From Frankia nepalensis (GTDB taxonomy: Bacteria > Actinomycetota > Actinomycetes > Frankiales > Frankiaceae): 37,460 nt of DNA. The stretch lies in contig NZ_JADWYU010000190.1 in assembly GCF_016786325.1 (NCBI RefSeq), positions 1 through 37,460 of the forward strand, read 5' to 3'. Shown here one piece after another: positions 15,916-25,065 of this stretch. The notes under the pieces were generated by a model. That model was not told where the DNA came from, did not search any database, and saw nothing but the letters and a program-made list of their open reading frames with translations. Both the position numbers and the translations under genes were made by a program. The first letter of the stretch is position 1, and each line of letters opens with the position of its first letter.

Positions 15916-16498
15916 GATGCTCCTCACCGTCGGAGGGGATGAACCGATCCCGTTTCGCCCGCTTTGGGCGCGTCTCCGACCGTAGAAAGCGCAGCTCGGC
16001 CGCACGATCCGGTTTCCAGCCGGTCGTGGTGTGGATTTCCGCAGGGTCCTGCTGGGGTCGGCCGGACGGCCGTCGCCTTCCGGAAGGACCGGGCCGGGGC
16101 GTCTGGGCCTGCTGTCGCCCCGTCCCGGCCGCCCTCGACGCGCCGCGGGCCGTGTTCAGCACGACCGAGTAGTGCCCATGCCCGGCAAGGTTCGCCCGGT
16201 GCCCACGTGCGACCACGCGCTCGTCCTGACCGACGTCACGGGCAATCGTGTCAGGCACCAGAGCCACGGCCGACACCATTTCGTGACCCTGACGTCTGGC
16301 TGGACGTCCGGGATCCTCCAGGTGTCTGCCCGACGCGGGAGCGGAGGCGGTCAGGATGTCAGCCCAGGCCTCCGCCGGCCCTGGCGATGGGACAGCATGG
16401 GCGAGTTCGGTGAACACGGCCGACAGCCGCGGCGCGGGCCGTGGGTCGGCGTCGATGGCGAGTTCCGCGGCGGCGACGGACCGCGGTTCTGGTCTTCT
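15916..16498. other. 583-bp region without a supported gene
   Basis: It lies upstream of the serine hydrolase and downstream of the dehydrogenase pair. Several open frames run through it on both strands because of GC bias, but none has a recognisable domain, ribosome site or good codon pattern. It may hold a decayed gene. Confidence 0.4.
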
Positions 16499-17407
16499 TC
16501 AGCCGCGGACTTTGAGCATCTCGTAGAGGACGGTCCAGTTCTCGGTGCCGCGGCCCGCGGTGACGGCCTCGTCGTAGTGCGCCTTGACGGCTTTGGGCAG
16601 CCGTGTGTCGATGCCAGCCTTCGCGCTCGTCCACACGATGTGGTTCGCTGTGGCGCCCATCATCCGCGCCGTGCTGAGGTCGCCGGGGTGTTCGCCCGCT
16701 TCCAGGCGCCGGGCCAGCTCCCGTCCGTCCCCGATCATCGCCGGGATGTCGGCGAGGGTGTTCAGCGCGCCGGGTAGGAAATCGGCGGCCGGGACACCGG
16801 CGGCGGTGACGAGGGCGGTGGCGTGGAGCAGGCTTGACAGGGCGGTGAGGAAGACGTCGAGGTGCGCCTGGTAGAAGAGCTGAGCCAGTCCTGGGTCCTC
16901 TCCGAGGTATCTTGGTTCGCCGATCAGGCTGAGCGTCGGTTCGTGTGTTTCGAACACCACGCGGGGCCCGCTGTAGAACACATATGCCCCTGGGCCGCCC
17001 ACGGCGGGGGCGGGAACCATCACGCCTCCGGTCACGAAGCTCGCTCCCTGTCTGGCCGCCCAGGCCGCCGCGTCCCGGGAGGCGTCGGGTGTGTCCGAAC
17101 TGAGATTGACCAGGACCTTGCCGGCGAGCACACCGGAGGTTCGCGAGCTCTCGACTACCGGGCCGAGGATGTCGTACATCGCCTGGTAGTCCGTGAGGCT
17201 GAGGATGGTCAGCTCACTGGCGGCGACCGCGGCCGCCGCGGTGGGCGCCAGCGTCGCGCCCCCGGCGAGGAGGTCGTCGGCGCGCCCCGCGGTGCGGTTC
17301 CACACCGTCACCGGATGACCGGACCGCAGCAGGGACACGGCCGTCGCTCGGCCCATCGGGCCAAGGCCGACGACCGTCACGGAGGTCGGACCGCCCGCGC
17401 CGCTCAT
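16499..17407 (-). CDS. NAD(P)-dependent oxidoreductase, imine-reductase / 6PGDH-like
   Basis: 302 residues. The Rossmann motif VVGLGPMG and the following VWNRT, where Arg favours NADPH, mark the 6-phosphogluconate-dehydrogenase superfamily. The C-terminal all-helical half has DPGLAQLFYQAHLDVFLTALSSLLHATAL, resembling the imine reductase dimerisation helix more than hydroxyisobutyrate dehydrogenase. It overlaps the upstream homologue by ATGA, so the pair is translationally coupled and may act as a heterodimer or on related substrates. Reduction of a cyclic imine or similar C=N compound is inferred from family, not shown. Confidence 0.85.
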   Translation of the reverse strand: MSGAGGPTSVTVVGLGPMGRATAVSLLRSGHPVTVWNRTAGRADDLLAGGATLAPTAAAAVAASELTILSLTDYQAMYDILGPVVESSRTSGVLAGKVLVNLSSDTPDASRDAAAWAARQGASFVTGGVMVPAPAVGGPGAYVFYSGPRVVFETHEPTLSLIGEPRYLGEDPGLAQLFYQAHLDVFLTALSSLLHATALVTAAGVPAADFLPGALNTLADIPAMIGDGRELARRLEAGEHPGDLSTARMMGATANHIVWTSAKAGIDTRLPKAVKAHYDEAVTAGRGTENWTVLYEMLKVRG

Positions 17408-18273
17408 CGGGACTTCCTGAGCTCTTCGAAGATGCGGGCGGTTCCCTGCCCGCCGTACCCGGCCGCGATCTGCCGGCGCACGACGTCGAGCACGGGCCGC
17501 AGCACCTCGACGTTGACCCCTTGATCGAGGCTGGCCGTCACCAGCGAGGCCAGCGCGGCTTCGGTGAACTCAAGGCTCTGTTGGCCGGCCCCGCCGTAGT
17601 CTTCGGCGTCCACCGTCGCGGCGAGGCCAGCCAGCTGGCCGGTCATGGCGGCGAGGAAAGGCGTCTGTCGTCGGGCGAACTCGGCCGCCGACACGCCAGC
17701 GGCACCGACCATCGCCGCGCCGTGCAGGAATCCGGCGAACATCGTGTACATCCCGACGAGCATCGCCATGTCACGGAGCGAGGCCATGCCGGGGTCGGCC
17801 CCGAAGTAGTCGCTCCGCCCCCACAGGTCGAACAGTTCCCGGTTCTCCTCGAAGGCGGCCTCGGGTCCGCTGTAGAAGACCGCCGCGTCCGGATGTCCGA
17901 TCATCTCGGGTACAGCCATGATCGCGCCGTCAAGATAGGTGATGCCGTGCTCCGCCGCCCAGGTCGCGAGCCCGCGGGCCTGGTTCGGTGTCGTCGTCGT
18001 CAGATTGATCACGGTGCGTCCGGCCAGGTCGGCGGCGAACGGATCGAGCACGGCGCGCACCGACTGATGGTCGAACAGGCACACGACGATCACTCCATCG
18101 TCGGTGATCGCCTTGTCGGCGGTCTCGGCAACGGTGGCGCCTCGCTCGCCGAGCGCGCGCGCTCTGCCTGGAGTGCGGTTCCACACCACCGATGGTCGGC
18201 CGGCGTCGAGAGCCGCGGCGGCGAGCGCGCTGCCCATCGCGCCGAGGCCCAGGAAGGTCGTACGGGTCGTCAT
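17404..18273 (-). CDS. NAD(P)-dependent oxidoreductase, imine-reductase / 6PGDH-like (first of pair)
   Basis: 289 residues from ATG 18273 with GGAGCAGGAG upstream; the open frame continues to 18903 but that part overlaps the divergent regulator. FLGLGAMGSA is the cofactor loop and VVWNRTPGRA supports NADPH. VFYSGPEAAFEE and DPGMASLRDMAMLVGMYTMF align with the partner at 16499 (VFYSGPRVVFE and DPGLAQLFYQAHLDVF), showing an old tandem duplication. Divergent from an HxlR regulator, which probably controls the pair. Product and substrate uncertain beyond C=N or C=O reduction. Confidence 0.87.
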   Translation of the reverse strand: MTTRTTFLGLGAMGSALAAAALDAGRPSVVWNRTPGRARALGERGATVAETADKAITDDGVIVVCLFDHQSVRAVLDPFAADLAGRTVINLTTTTPNQARGLATWAAEHGITYLDGAIMAVPEMIGHPDAAVFYSGPEAAFEENRELFDLWGRSDYFGADPGMASLRDMAMLVGMYTMFAGFLHGAAMVGAAGVSAAEFARRQTPFLAAMTGQLAGLAATVDAEDYGGAGQQSLEFTEAALASLVTASLDQGVNVEVLRPVLDVVRRQIAAGYGGQGTARIFEELRKSR

Positions 18274-18368
18274 GGACTGTCTCCTGCTCCACTTGGCGGT
18301 CTGACTGGCGCGCCGACCCGACCCTCCGCCCATGCCTCCCCACCGGCAAGTACCTACAATTTTGTTCA

Positions 18369-18390
18369 ACACATACCAGGAAGTAAGTGT
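18369..18390. promoter_or_regulatory. 22-bp imperfect dyad upstream of the HxlR gene
   Basis: ACACATAC-N6-GTAAGTGT, with one mismatch in eight-base arms. It lies in an AT-richer stretch (from about 18350) between the divergent dehydrogenase and HxlR genes. HxlR proteins bind TAC/GTA dyads of this spacing, so autoregulation and control of the dehydrogenases is likely. Confidence 0.5.
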
Positions 18391-18415
18391 CCAGCTCAGG
18401 CGAGGTGGAGGTCTG

Positions 18416-18775
18416 ATGGCGACGAGCGCGCGGCGCGGTCCGTACGTCTGCGGCATAGACGCCGGCATGGACGTGGTCTCCGGGAAGTGGAAGTCGCTGA
18501 TCCTCTGGGAGCTGAACAACCACGGAGTCCGGCGGTTCGGAGAGCTGCGGCGCGGCCTTCCCGGCGTCAGCGAGAAGATGCTCATCCAGCACCTGCGCGA
18601 GATGGAGGAGGACGGCCTGGTCCACCGCGAGGTGTATCGCGAGGTCCCGCCCCGGGTCGAGTACTCCCTCACCGAGCACGGCACGTCCCTCAACGAGGCC
18701 CTCCGCGCGCTGGGCGAATGGGGAAAGCGACGGTGCGAGCGCCTCGCCGCCGAGGGCGCGCTCGAATCCGTATGA
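18416..18775 (+). CDS. HxlR family winged-helix regulator
   Basis: 119 residues from ATG with GAGGTGGAG upstream. The HxlR pattern is complete: Cys12, VVSGKWKSLILWEL, RRFGELRRGLPGVSEKMLIQHLREMEEDGLVHR, and VEYSLTEHG. The conserved N-terminal Cys is the redox or aldehyde sensor in several HxlR members (for example HypR, YodB). The protein would bind DNA as a dimer. Divergent position and the nearby dyad indicate control of the two imine-reductase-like genes. Confidence 0.93.
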   Translation: MATSARRGPYVCGIDAGMDVVSGKWKSLILWELNNHGVRRFGELRRGLPGVSEKMLIQHLREMEEDGLVHREVYREVPPRVEYSLTEHGTSLNEALRALGEWGKRRCERLAAEGALESV

Positions 18776-18864
18776 CCACCCGCGCCGGCGGTGTCGTGTT
18801 CCGGGTAGGCAGGTGCGCGCCGACGGTATGCCGACGCAACAGGGCTGAGCCGGCCCGGGGCATC

Positions 18865-18900
18865 AGCTCTGTCGTACGCGGTAGCTCTGTCGTACGCGGT
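18865..18900. repeat. 18-bp unit in exact tandem duplicate
   Basis: AGCTCTGTCGTACGCGGT occurs twice head to tail between the HxlR and metzincin stop codons. Short, noncoding, of unknown meaning. Confidence 0.8.
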
Positions 18901-18938
18901 CACGCCATACGCGGCCCGGCATCAGATCCTTCCCCGCG

Positions 18939-21900
18939 TCACCCGACGACGAGAGTCGATGTTCCTCGCCCGGACACCCCGGTCAGGCCGGGGTTGTAGT
19001 CGAATGTTCCCGCTGGTGTGAGCACCAGCGGGAAGGTGCGGCCGGCGGGGCAGGACACGAAGGTGAACGAGCCGGGGAGCAGCCGCGGCTGGCCCGCGGC
19101 CGGATGCGCGGGTATCCACCCGGTGGTCGGGCTGAGAGCGAAAGCCTGGCAGGTCAGTGCGGTGGCATCGATCGTGACCGGCAGGCCCTGCACCGCGAGG
19201 GTGGTGGTCCCACGGCCCGACGCGTAGCCGATCTGCGGGTCGAAATCGACCCTGCCGTCGGCTCCGACGGTGAACGGAACAGGTGTGCTACCGGCGACGG
19301 TGAAGCTGTACCGCCCGGGCAACAGCCGCACGACCTGCGACGTCCGCGAGTTCAACCACCCCGTAGCCGGAGCGATACTAAACGCCTGCGCCGTCAACGA
19401 CGTCGCATCCACCGTGACCGGCAAGCCCTGCACCGCGAGCGTGGTGGTCCCACGGCCCGACGCGTAGCCGATCTGCGGGTCGAAATCGACCCTGCCGTCG
19501 GCTCCGACGGTGAACGGAACAGGTGTGCTACCGGCGACGGTGAAGCTGTACCGCCCGGGCAACAGCCGCACGACCTGCGACGTCCGCGAGTTCAACCACC
19601 CCGTAGCCGGAGCGATACTAAACGCCTGCGCCGTCAACGACGTCGCATCCACCGTGACCGGCAAGCCCTGCACCGCGAGCGTGGTGGTCCCACGGCCCGA
19701 CAGGTAACTGATCTGCGGATCGAAATCGACCCTGCCGATCGAGTTCACCGTGAAGGGGACGGCCGCGCTACCCGGTGTGTGCACGGTGTACCGGCCCGGC
19801 GCCAGCTGCCGGGTGTGGGTCACCCGCGCGTTCAGCCATCCGTTCACGCCGGAGAGGCTGAACGACGAGGCGGACAGCGCGGTGAGGTCGAGCGTGGTGG
19901 GAGCCGCGGCGACCGTGAACCCGCTCATCTGGCGCTCGGCGGCCTCGATGACGGCGGGGTCGGCCTCGTACTGGACCGGGTGGATCGGGCCGGCGTCGGC
20001 GAGGTTCGGTAGCCCCTGGAAGTCGAAGAAAAGATTGTTCCAGTCCTCGAACCCGTTCAGAGGAGTGATCTTGTTGTCGTCGGTGCCGTCACCGTCATCG
20101 TCGTTGTTGATATCCAGGGAAAGGTTGGTGTTATTCGGCGGCGGGCACGTCGCGCCCTGCAGGGTCTCCATCATCGAAGCGTCGACGCTTTGGTCCCAGT
20201 TTTTGGTGAGATCGAGTGCAGGGCCCAAGCCGGCGCATTCATCGAGACTGTTCTCGTCAAGATTCACGACGATGCGGCTGTAGTCACAGCCACCGGGGAG
20301 CTGGACGGTCGCGAGCGGCCCCGAACGGAACACCAGGCATCTTTGGAACGCGTAGTTCATGACGCTGGGGTAGTTGGGCTTTCTGTTCACGTCGTCCCCG
20401 CCGCCGTGCTTGAGCCCGAGGGTGTGGCCGAGTTCATGCATGAACGTGCCGGCCTGCTCGGCGGCGTTGCCTACCGAGAATCCGCTGTCTTCGTCGACGC
20501 CGAGGTCCCCGCGGTCGCACGGGTCCCCGTCTCCGTCCGTGTCACCGGCGCAGTCGTTGTCGTCCGGTTCGTCGACGTCGTTCCAGGGGTCTTCGTCCGT
20601 GCGCCCGTCGCCGTCGTCATCGATCCCGTTGGACGCGGTCGGGGTCCAGCACGGAATTTCGGGCGCCGAGTCACTGTCGAGATTACGGCCGCCGCCCAGG
20701 GTGACCATGAAATCGTTGCCCTTGATGTCCTCGGCCCAGCCACTGGTGCAGTCGTTCGCTTGGGCCCGCGAGTTGGTCTGGTGGCCGAAGATGGCGTAGC
20801 GGAAGATGTCCTCCCGCTGGGAATAGCTGAAGTTGGCGCCCTTCAGCTGATGGAAGTCCGTACCGGGCCACCCGTTGGTTCCGTCCCAATCTATGATCTC
20901 GTTGCCCGCCTCGGGGATCTGGCTGCCGCCACCGCCCAGGTTGCCGATGCTTCCCCTGACGCCACCGGAGCCGTTGATCTGGACGGAGCCCGGGCCGTAC
21001 AGCGGGCCGGTGTCGAGGTGAAGCTGGATGCCGGTGGTGCCGTCGCCGGGATTCGACACCGGCGCGGCGGCGAACGCTCTGACGACGTCAGTCAGCGCGG
21101 ACTGGTCGGGGCAGTGTGAATGGCTGGCCGCGACCAGGCAGTCGACCTCGACGAAGACGTCCTTGCGCAGCGGGTTGGCACCGAGCGCCGGCAGGTCGAC
21201 GTAGACGTTCCCGGCGGAGTCGTATCCGTGGTATCCGTACGTCTCCCAGCTGTCGAACAGGGCGTCTCCGTCGGCGTCCCCGCTGGCCGAGAGGGTGCTG
21301 GCCGCGAAGCAGAGCCGGACCGCCCGGCCGCCGGAGCCCTCGGCGCAGCCGGGCCACGCCACGTCCCCCGACCACTTGCCGTCTGCGAGATTGACGGTGA
21401 GCGCAAGCGTGCTCGACTCGGTCGGGCTGACGTCGGCCTGCTGGTCGTCGATGATGTCGTCGTCGTCCCAGATTTCGATGGCGACAGGTACGCTGCCCAG
21501 GGCGCTGTCCACCGTCTGGGTAATGGTCCAGGACTTCGGTGGTGTCAGCTTGTACGTACCGCCCGGCCCCGCGACGGTGCCGGTACCGACACTGAACCCG
21601 AAATCGAACCGGTTCGCATAGGTGTCCTGCCACGGGCCGCCGTTGATGGACACGCGCGCGTAGAAGTCGCCGATCGGGCCGTCGATCAAAGGAATGTCGT
21701 CGATGCCCTGGCCGATCTGGATCAGTTTGGTGAACGAGATGGTGACCGGAACCGGCGTCCCGGCCGCAGCGGGTTGGGCGGTCACGGCGCCGACGGTGAA
21801 CGCCGCCAAAGCGGCCGCGGCAGCGGCGGCCAGGCGGCATCTCCATGGCCGGCGGTCACGTGCCGACGACACTCCCGCGGGACGCGTCCCCGCCGGTGCC

Positions 21901-21995
21901 GAAGCCACGAGGCTGCACAGCAGATGTGGCGCGCGCCGCCGCCCCGCTAGTTCACCCCTGGTCGACCGGGCATTGCTTCGCCCAATTTTCAGCAT
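18939..21995 (-). CDS. secreted metzincin metalloprotease with calcium motifs and C-terminal repeats
   Basis: About 1018 residues from ATG 21995 (frame open to 22118). A basic stretch and RLAAAAAAALAAFTVGAV with AQPAAAG form a long signal peptide. The middle holds zinc motif HELGHTLGLKH (His520, His524, His530; Glu521 general base) and the Met-turn SVMNYAF, which define metzincins. Calcium-type Asp-rich loops (DADGDALFDSW, DDDGDGRTDED, DTDGDGDPCD, DDDGDGTDDN) surround it, like thrombospondin type 3 or dockerin loops. Residues from ~720 form four ~80-residue repeats with GLPVTVDATSLTAQAFS and GWLNSRTSQVVRLLPG, possibly beta-sandwich modules for wall or substrate binding. Likely an exported protease; substrate unknown. 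I do not recognise the repeat as a named domain. Confidence 0.85.
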   Translation of the reverse strand: MLKIGRSNARSTRGELAGRRRAPHLLCSLVASAPAGTRPAGVSSARDRRPWRCRLAAAAAAALAAFTVGAVTAQPAAAGTPVPVTISFTKLIQIGQGIDDIPLIDGPIGDFYARVSINGGPWQDTYANRFDFGFSVGTGTVAGPGGTYKLTPPKSWTITQTVDSALGSVPVAIEIWDDDDIIDDQQADVSPTESSTLALTVNLADGKWSGDVAWPGCAEGSGGRAVRLCFAASTLSASGDADGDALFDSWETYGYHGYDSAGNVYVDLPALGANPLRKDVFVEVDCLVAASHSHCPDQSALTDVVRAFAAAPVSNPGDGTTGIQLHLDTGPLYGPGSVQINGSGGVRGSIGNLGGGGSQIPEAGNEIIDWDGTNGWPGTDFHQLKGANFSYSQREDIFRYAIFGHQTNSRAQANDCTSGWAEDIKGNDFMVTLGGGRNLDSDSAPEIPCWTPTASNGIDDDGDGRTDEDPWNDVDEPDDNDCAGDTDGDGDPCDRGDLGVDEDSGFSVGNAAEQAGTFMHELGHTLGLKHGGGDDVNRKPNYPSVMNYAFQRCLVFRSGPLATVQLPGGCDYSRIVVNLDENSLDECAGLGPALDLTKNWDQSVDASMMETLQGATCPPPNNTNLSLDINNDDDGDGTDDNKITPLNGFEDWNNLFFDFQGLPNLADAGPIHPVQYEADPAVIEAAERQMSGFTVAAAPTTLDLTALSASSFSLSGVNGWLNARVTHTRQLAPGRYTVHTPGSAAVPFTVNSIGRVDFDPQISYLSGRGTTTLAVQGLPVTVDATSLTAQAFSIAPATGWLNSRTSQVVRLLPGRYSFTVAGSTPVPFTVGADGRVDFDPQIGYASGRGTTTLAVQGLPVTVDATSLTAQAFSIAPATGWLNSRTSQVVRLLPGRYSFTVAGSTPVPFTVGADGRVDFDPQIGYASGRGTTTLAVQGLPVTIDATALTCQAFALSPTTGWIPAHPAAGQPRLLPGSFTFVSCPAGRTFPLVLTPAGTFDYNPGLTGVSGRGTSTLVVG
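19201..19701 (-). repeat. exact 240-bp tandem repeat inside the metzincin gene
   Basis: Bases 19201-19440 and 19441-19680 are identical at all 240 positions, and the identity continues 21 bases into a third copy. The period is 80 codons, so the frame is kept. Flanking repeats one and four are diverged. Identity including synonymous sites means very recent duplication or conversion. Confidence 0.97.
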
Positions 21996-22239
21996 GCGAC
22001 GGGCCCCCGTTCCGCCGGCACTGTGTCCCGGGCGCGACCCGCCGAAGGACAAGAGGAGCATAGAGGTTTGAAGTGGTGACTGGGAACGGTCTCGCCAAGA
22101 ATTTCGAGACCGTGACACAGTCAGGGCCTATGGAGTCATGTTCCCGTTGGCCGGCCCGCCGCCGGTCGCGAGAGCTAGGTACGGGGCGCTGTCGCGTTCG
22201 GCGGAGGCGAGGCATGGCGGATGCGGGTTACCGCCCTGC

Positions 22240-22500
22240 TCAGAGGGCCAGAGCGAGTTCGGTGAATGCTGTGGCGAGCCGGCGGTGGTGTTCGGTGTCG
22301 GTGGCGAGTTCGTAGTGGCCGCGCCGGGCGTTCTCGACGGAGGCATGCCCGGAGGCGATGACCTGTGCGGAGCGGGGCATTTGAGCCCTCGCATCGGCCA
22401 CAGTCGACCATGATCGACCTCGACCTTGTTGTTCGTTACCACACGTCGATGTGGTGACTGGCGGGTAGCTGTTCGTCGAGGACTCGCGGATAGGCCGGAG
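22240..22500 (-). pseudogene. IS6-family transposase, C-terminal remnant
   Basis: Read on the minus strand, three frames give successive parts of one IS6-type transposase: TDRAPAYPRVLDEQLPASHH with the second catalytic Asp, then NNKVEVDHGRLWPMRGLK with the catalytic Glu of the DDE triad, then RSAQVIASGHASVENARRGH and TAFTELALAL to a stop. At least two frameshifts and a four-codon deletion separate them. The gene is dead. Two more pieces of the same kind of transposase lie at 23225-23337 and 27383-27500. Confidence 0.75.
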
Positions 22501-22506
22501 CCCGGT

Positions 22507-22764
22507 CGGTGGTCGGGGACTACCTGCGATGTGGGTTCGTCGTCCGCGCCTACCTGGGCCTCTCGCCGTGCCGGATCTGCGGTCGTGACAACGGCTCCCT
22601 GGAACTGCGCGACGGAACCTACGTCTGGCCGGAGGGGCTGGCGCACTATGTCGCCGACCACGGCGTGTCCCCCCGAGCCGTTCGTCTCCCACGTGCTGGC
22701 GACGACCGAGGCGTTCGAGGCGGCTGGCCGCGACGAATCCTGGTGGCGCGGCCAACACCAGTGA
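22507..22764 (+). pseudogene. small conserved hypothetical protein with CRICG motif, frameshifted
   Basis: One frame reads DYLRCGFVVRAYLGLSPCRI then CGRDNGSLELRDGTYVWPEG and LAHYVADHGV; the continuation EPFVSHVLATTEAFEAAGRD and ESWW is in another frame. The switch falls at a run of six C (22669-22674), so a one-base indel explains it. The 5' end abuts the IS6 remnant and has no start. I recall similar short proteins in actinomycetes but no function. Confidence 0.5.
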
Positions 22765-22939
22765 TCAGGCTAGAGATCCACTACGGCCGACCACCGCCAA
22801 TGCCCGCGCTGATCGGCCGTACCCAGGGTCCGACGTCAATGCTCGGCACAGGTCAAACCCACGGCGGCCTGGCCTGGGTGGACGGCGCGATGCGGCAGTC
22901 GCCAGCAGCGCACGCCGGCTCGGCCGCTCGCTCTCTCAC

Positions 22940-23216
22940 GGCGCGCGGACGTCCTCCTGGCGATCGAGGTGGTCTCCCGCGGCTCAGGCAGCGACGGGAA
23001 GATCGGGGACGCAAGATCACCGAGCACGCGCTCGCCGGCATCCCCCAGTACTGGATCATCAACTTCGACCCCGAACCGCGCATCCAGATCCTGCGCCTCA
23101 CCGACGACCTGGGACGCTACGGAACGCCACAGGTGTTCAGCGGTGACGACACCGTCAAGATCGAGAACCCGTTCCCGGCCTCGTTCCCCTCGTCTGACCT
23201 GCAGGACTTCACCTAG
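22940..23216 (+). pseudogene. Uma2-family (DUF820) nuclease-fold remnant
   Basis: ADVLLAIEVVSRGSGSDGKI with the Asp and Glu of the PD-(D/E)XK core is followed, after a frameshift near 23012, by RKITEHALAGIPQYWIINF and a C-terminal beta region ending at 23216. The N-terminal half is missing. Uma2 genes are numerous in some actinomycetes and cyanobacteria; the in vivo role is poorly known. Not functional here. Confidence 0.65.
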
Positions 23217-23224
23217 CCACCACC

Positions 23225-23337
23225 CGCCGCGGGCTGGGAGGACGTCGACGAGCTGTCCGTGCCGGTCGACGGCTCGATAGAAGCAGGCACGATGGCCTGC
23301 GATCTTGACCTAGGTCTCATCAACATGCCACCCGTGG
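23225..23337 (-). pseudogene. IS6-family transposase, middle remnant
   Basis: Minus-strand reading gives GWHVDET, a stop in place of the usual Tyr, then VKIAGHRACFYRAVDRHGQL and VDVLPARGG. This is the first catalytic Asp region (WHVDETYVK) of IS6 transposases. The Uma2 fragment ends nine bases away. Confidence 0.7.
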
Positions 23338-23611
23338 CTGGACATAACCCTCAATATTCCATCTGTCGAGAATCGCGTATTCTGCCGGATCGCGGTCGAG
23401 CACCGCGAAAGGCCGGTCGTTCCCGGTTAGCGGTCCATTCATCGGGTAGAACTGCGCCGCGACGGTTACGGCGTCGCGGGGCGTAACCCCTTCCTGCCGG
23501 GTTTTTCGAGCCAACAGTCGGGAACCGACGAGCCTCCTGTTAACGTGGGCCGCGGTGACCCACCATTCGGCTGCGCTATGAACGAGTTTCGAATGTCAGA
23601 GGTGAGAACAG

Positions 23612-23923
23612 ATGACGGCTACCATCTCCAAACATCGCGTGATGGCGGCTGCGACGTCGATCGTGCTGGCCACCGCGGGTGTCGGACTGCCAGCGACCGC
23701 CATCGCCGCGCCGACGGCGCATGCGACCGCCCCGATCGCGAGAGTCACCACCCACAGCTGCTATGATCAGGGATACGACGACGGCTGGTGGGACGGCTTC
23801 TGGGACTCACTCGTCGGATCGGAAACTCCAGTCGTCCCCGCGCCGCCGGTCGAGTGCCACGATGGCCTTGACTATAGCGACTATGTATCCGGTTACCTCA
23901 TCGGCTACGCCGCCGGCTATTAA
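23612..23923 (+). CDS. small secreted protein with xDG-aromatic tetrapeptide repeats (family member 1)
   Basis: 103 residues from ATG with AGAGGTGAG upstream. Residues 1-33 form a signal peptide (MAAATSIVLATAGVGLPATA then AIAA). The mature part has Cys50 followed by a period-4 run YDQGYDDGWWDGFWDS, a Pro linker, Cys82, and a tail GLDYSDYVSGYLIGYAAGY with Gly-Tyr every four residues. The signal peptide clearly aligns with those of the genes at 25110 and 26197. The two Cys may form a disulfide outside the cell. No known domain recognised; an adhesive, metal-binding or antimicrobial role would be speculation. Confidence 0.75.
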   Translation: MTATISKHRVMAAATSIVLATAGVGLPATAIAAPTAHATAPIARVTTHSCYDQGYDDGWWDGFWDSLVGSETPVVPAPPVECHDGLDYSDYVSGYLIGYAAGY

Positions 23924-24524
23924 TGAAACGGGAGTCGCTGACCGGTTTCCGGCGCCTTACGTCTCAAGGGAGAAGTCCGGCTGCGAGGTGCTGCTTCCGC
24001 TGGTCCCGTTGGCTGGCGCGGCTGTGATGAGGACGCTCGCGGAAATGGCCCGACCCGGCTCTCCGCACGCCAAGCCGGCAGACCGCGGTAGGCGATGACA
24101 GAGAGTTGGCGGCGGGGGGCGGTGGTCGGTCTGGGATGTTCGCGAGCTGGGGCTGATCCATCCGCGCGGCAGCCGTCCTCCGAGGGACATGCCCCCGGAG
24201 GACGGCTGCCGGTCGACAAGAGCTGTGCGCCGAGCGCGCGACCGAACACACCCGAAACAAGGCCACCGGGCAGGGCCACCGCCATCCCCGCCGAGGCCGC
24301 GAGGAGAAGTGCAAGCGCCGCCCCCACCGCCGCCTCCCACCGTGGGCTCCACCATCCGGTCGACTTGACCGGTGGCGTCCCCCTCCGTCCCGCGCCAGCG
24401 CCCCCCAGCCACCCGCCGCGGGAGCGGGGCCGCCGTCGGACAAGGCGAACGGACCGCCCCAAGCGGGCAGGCCGCGCCGTCACAGTCACAACGCGAACAT
24501 GCGAGAGCCCTGGGTGGTCGAGCA
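23924..24524. other. 600-bp region without a supported gene
   Basis: It follows the small secreted gene. Long overlapping frames on both strands are GC artefacts, although one minus frame has a hydrophobic run near 24270-24345 that could be left from a membrane protein. The only clear structure is the hairpin at 24167-24211. Confidence 0.4.
24167..24211. terminator. 16-bp-arm stem-loop
   Basis: CGGCAGCCGTCCTCCG (24167-24182) pairs perfectly with CGGAGGACGGCTGCCG (24196-24211) around 13 bases that can add three more pairs. It is 244 bases after the small secreted gene; no T-run. It may be a terminator or the remnant of an inverted repeat. Confidence 0.45.
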
Positions 24525-24943
24525 CCTGTCGACCAGTCCCTGCTGAAGGTCGACGACACGCCATCGGGCACCCGGTTTCGCATGCTGGAGACGGTGCGGG
24601 AGTTCGGCGAAGCCAGGCGGAACGCCGCGGGCGAGACCGAGCGGGTCGTCGAGGAGTTCCCGGCCTGGGCCCGGGCCTTCGCCATCGCGTGTCATGACGG
24701 TCCGCTCGAGCGCGCGAGCCGGCGCCGGCCGCCGAGTGCGTACGGGGCCGAACACAACAGCCCGCCGCGGGCGCTGCGCTTGGGGCTGGCGGCCAGCGGC
24801 GGCACCACCGTCGTGGCGAACTGGCCGGTGACGCCTATAGCCGCGCGGACCGCGTCCGGTTCCGCCGCCAGGTCGCGACCTGCGACGGGACAACATCCGC
24901 CTCACCCAGGTCCTCGAGTTCTCCCTGGACCGCCGCTGAGGCG
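24525..24943 (+). pseudogene. fragment of NB-ARC / LuxR-SARP type ATPase regulator
   Basis: VDQSLLKVDDTPSGTRFRML and ETVREFGEARRNAAGETERV match the winged-helix segment after the NB-ARC ATPase of large actinobacterial regulators. Weaker family-like pieces follow (RALRLGLAASGGTTV, then in another frame DNIRLTQVLEFSLDRR and a stop). ATP-binding motifs and DNA-binding parts are absent. A decayed relic. Confidence 0.5.
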
Positions 24944-25065
24944 CTGCCCGCGGGAGACCGGGCGCGGGAGAGCGGCCGCGTCGCGTGGCACGGCCACCGT
25001 CGTTGAGTAATAGCAGGGCACGGGGGGGGGATCACGAAGGACGGCGTGACCACGTTGATCGAAAG

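Noticed and set aside
16031-16777. 248-residue plus-strand open frame
   Set aside because: It overlaps the real dehydrogenase on the other strand, has no domain and no ribosome site, and reflects GC bias.
19201-19701. CRISPR array
   Set aside because: The repeats are 240 bp, contiguous and coding; there are no spacers. No CRISPR-like array was seen elsewhere.
20190-21119. Long plus-strand frames over the metzincin gene
   Set aside because: They are antisense shadows; the minus strand has the zinc motif, Met-turn and repeats.
23320-23514. 64-residue minus-strand frame
   Set aside because: No recognisable domain, and its end runs through the IS6 transposase remnant in another frame.
25022-25030. 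Nine-G tract as a phase-variation switch
   Set aside because: It is not within or just upstream of any supported gene start.
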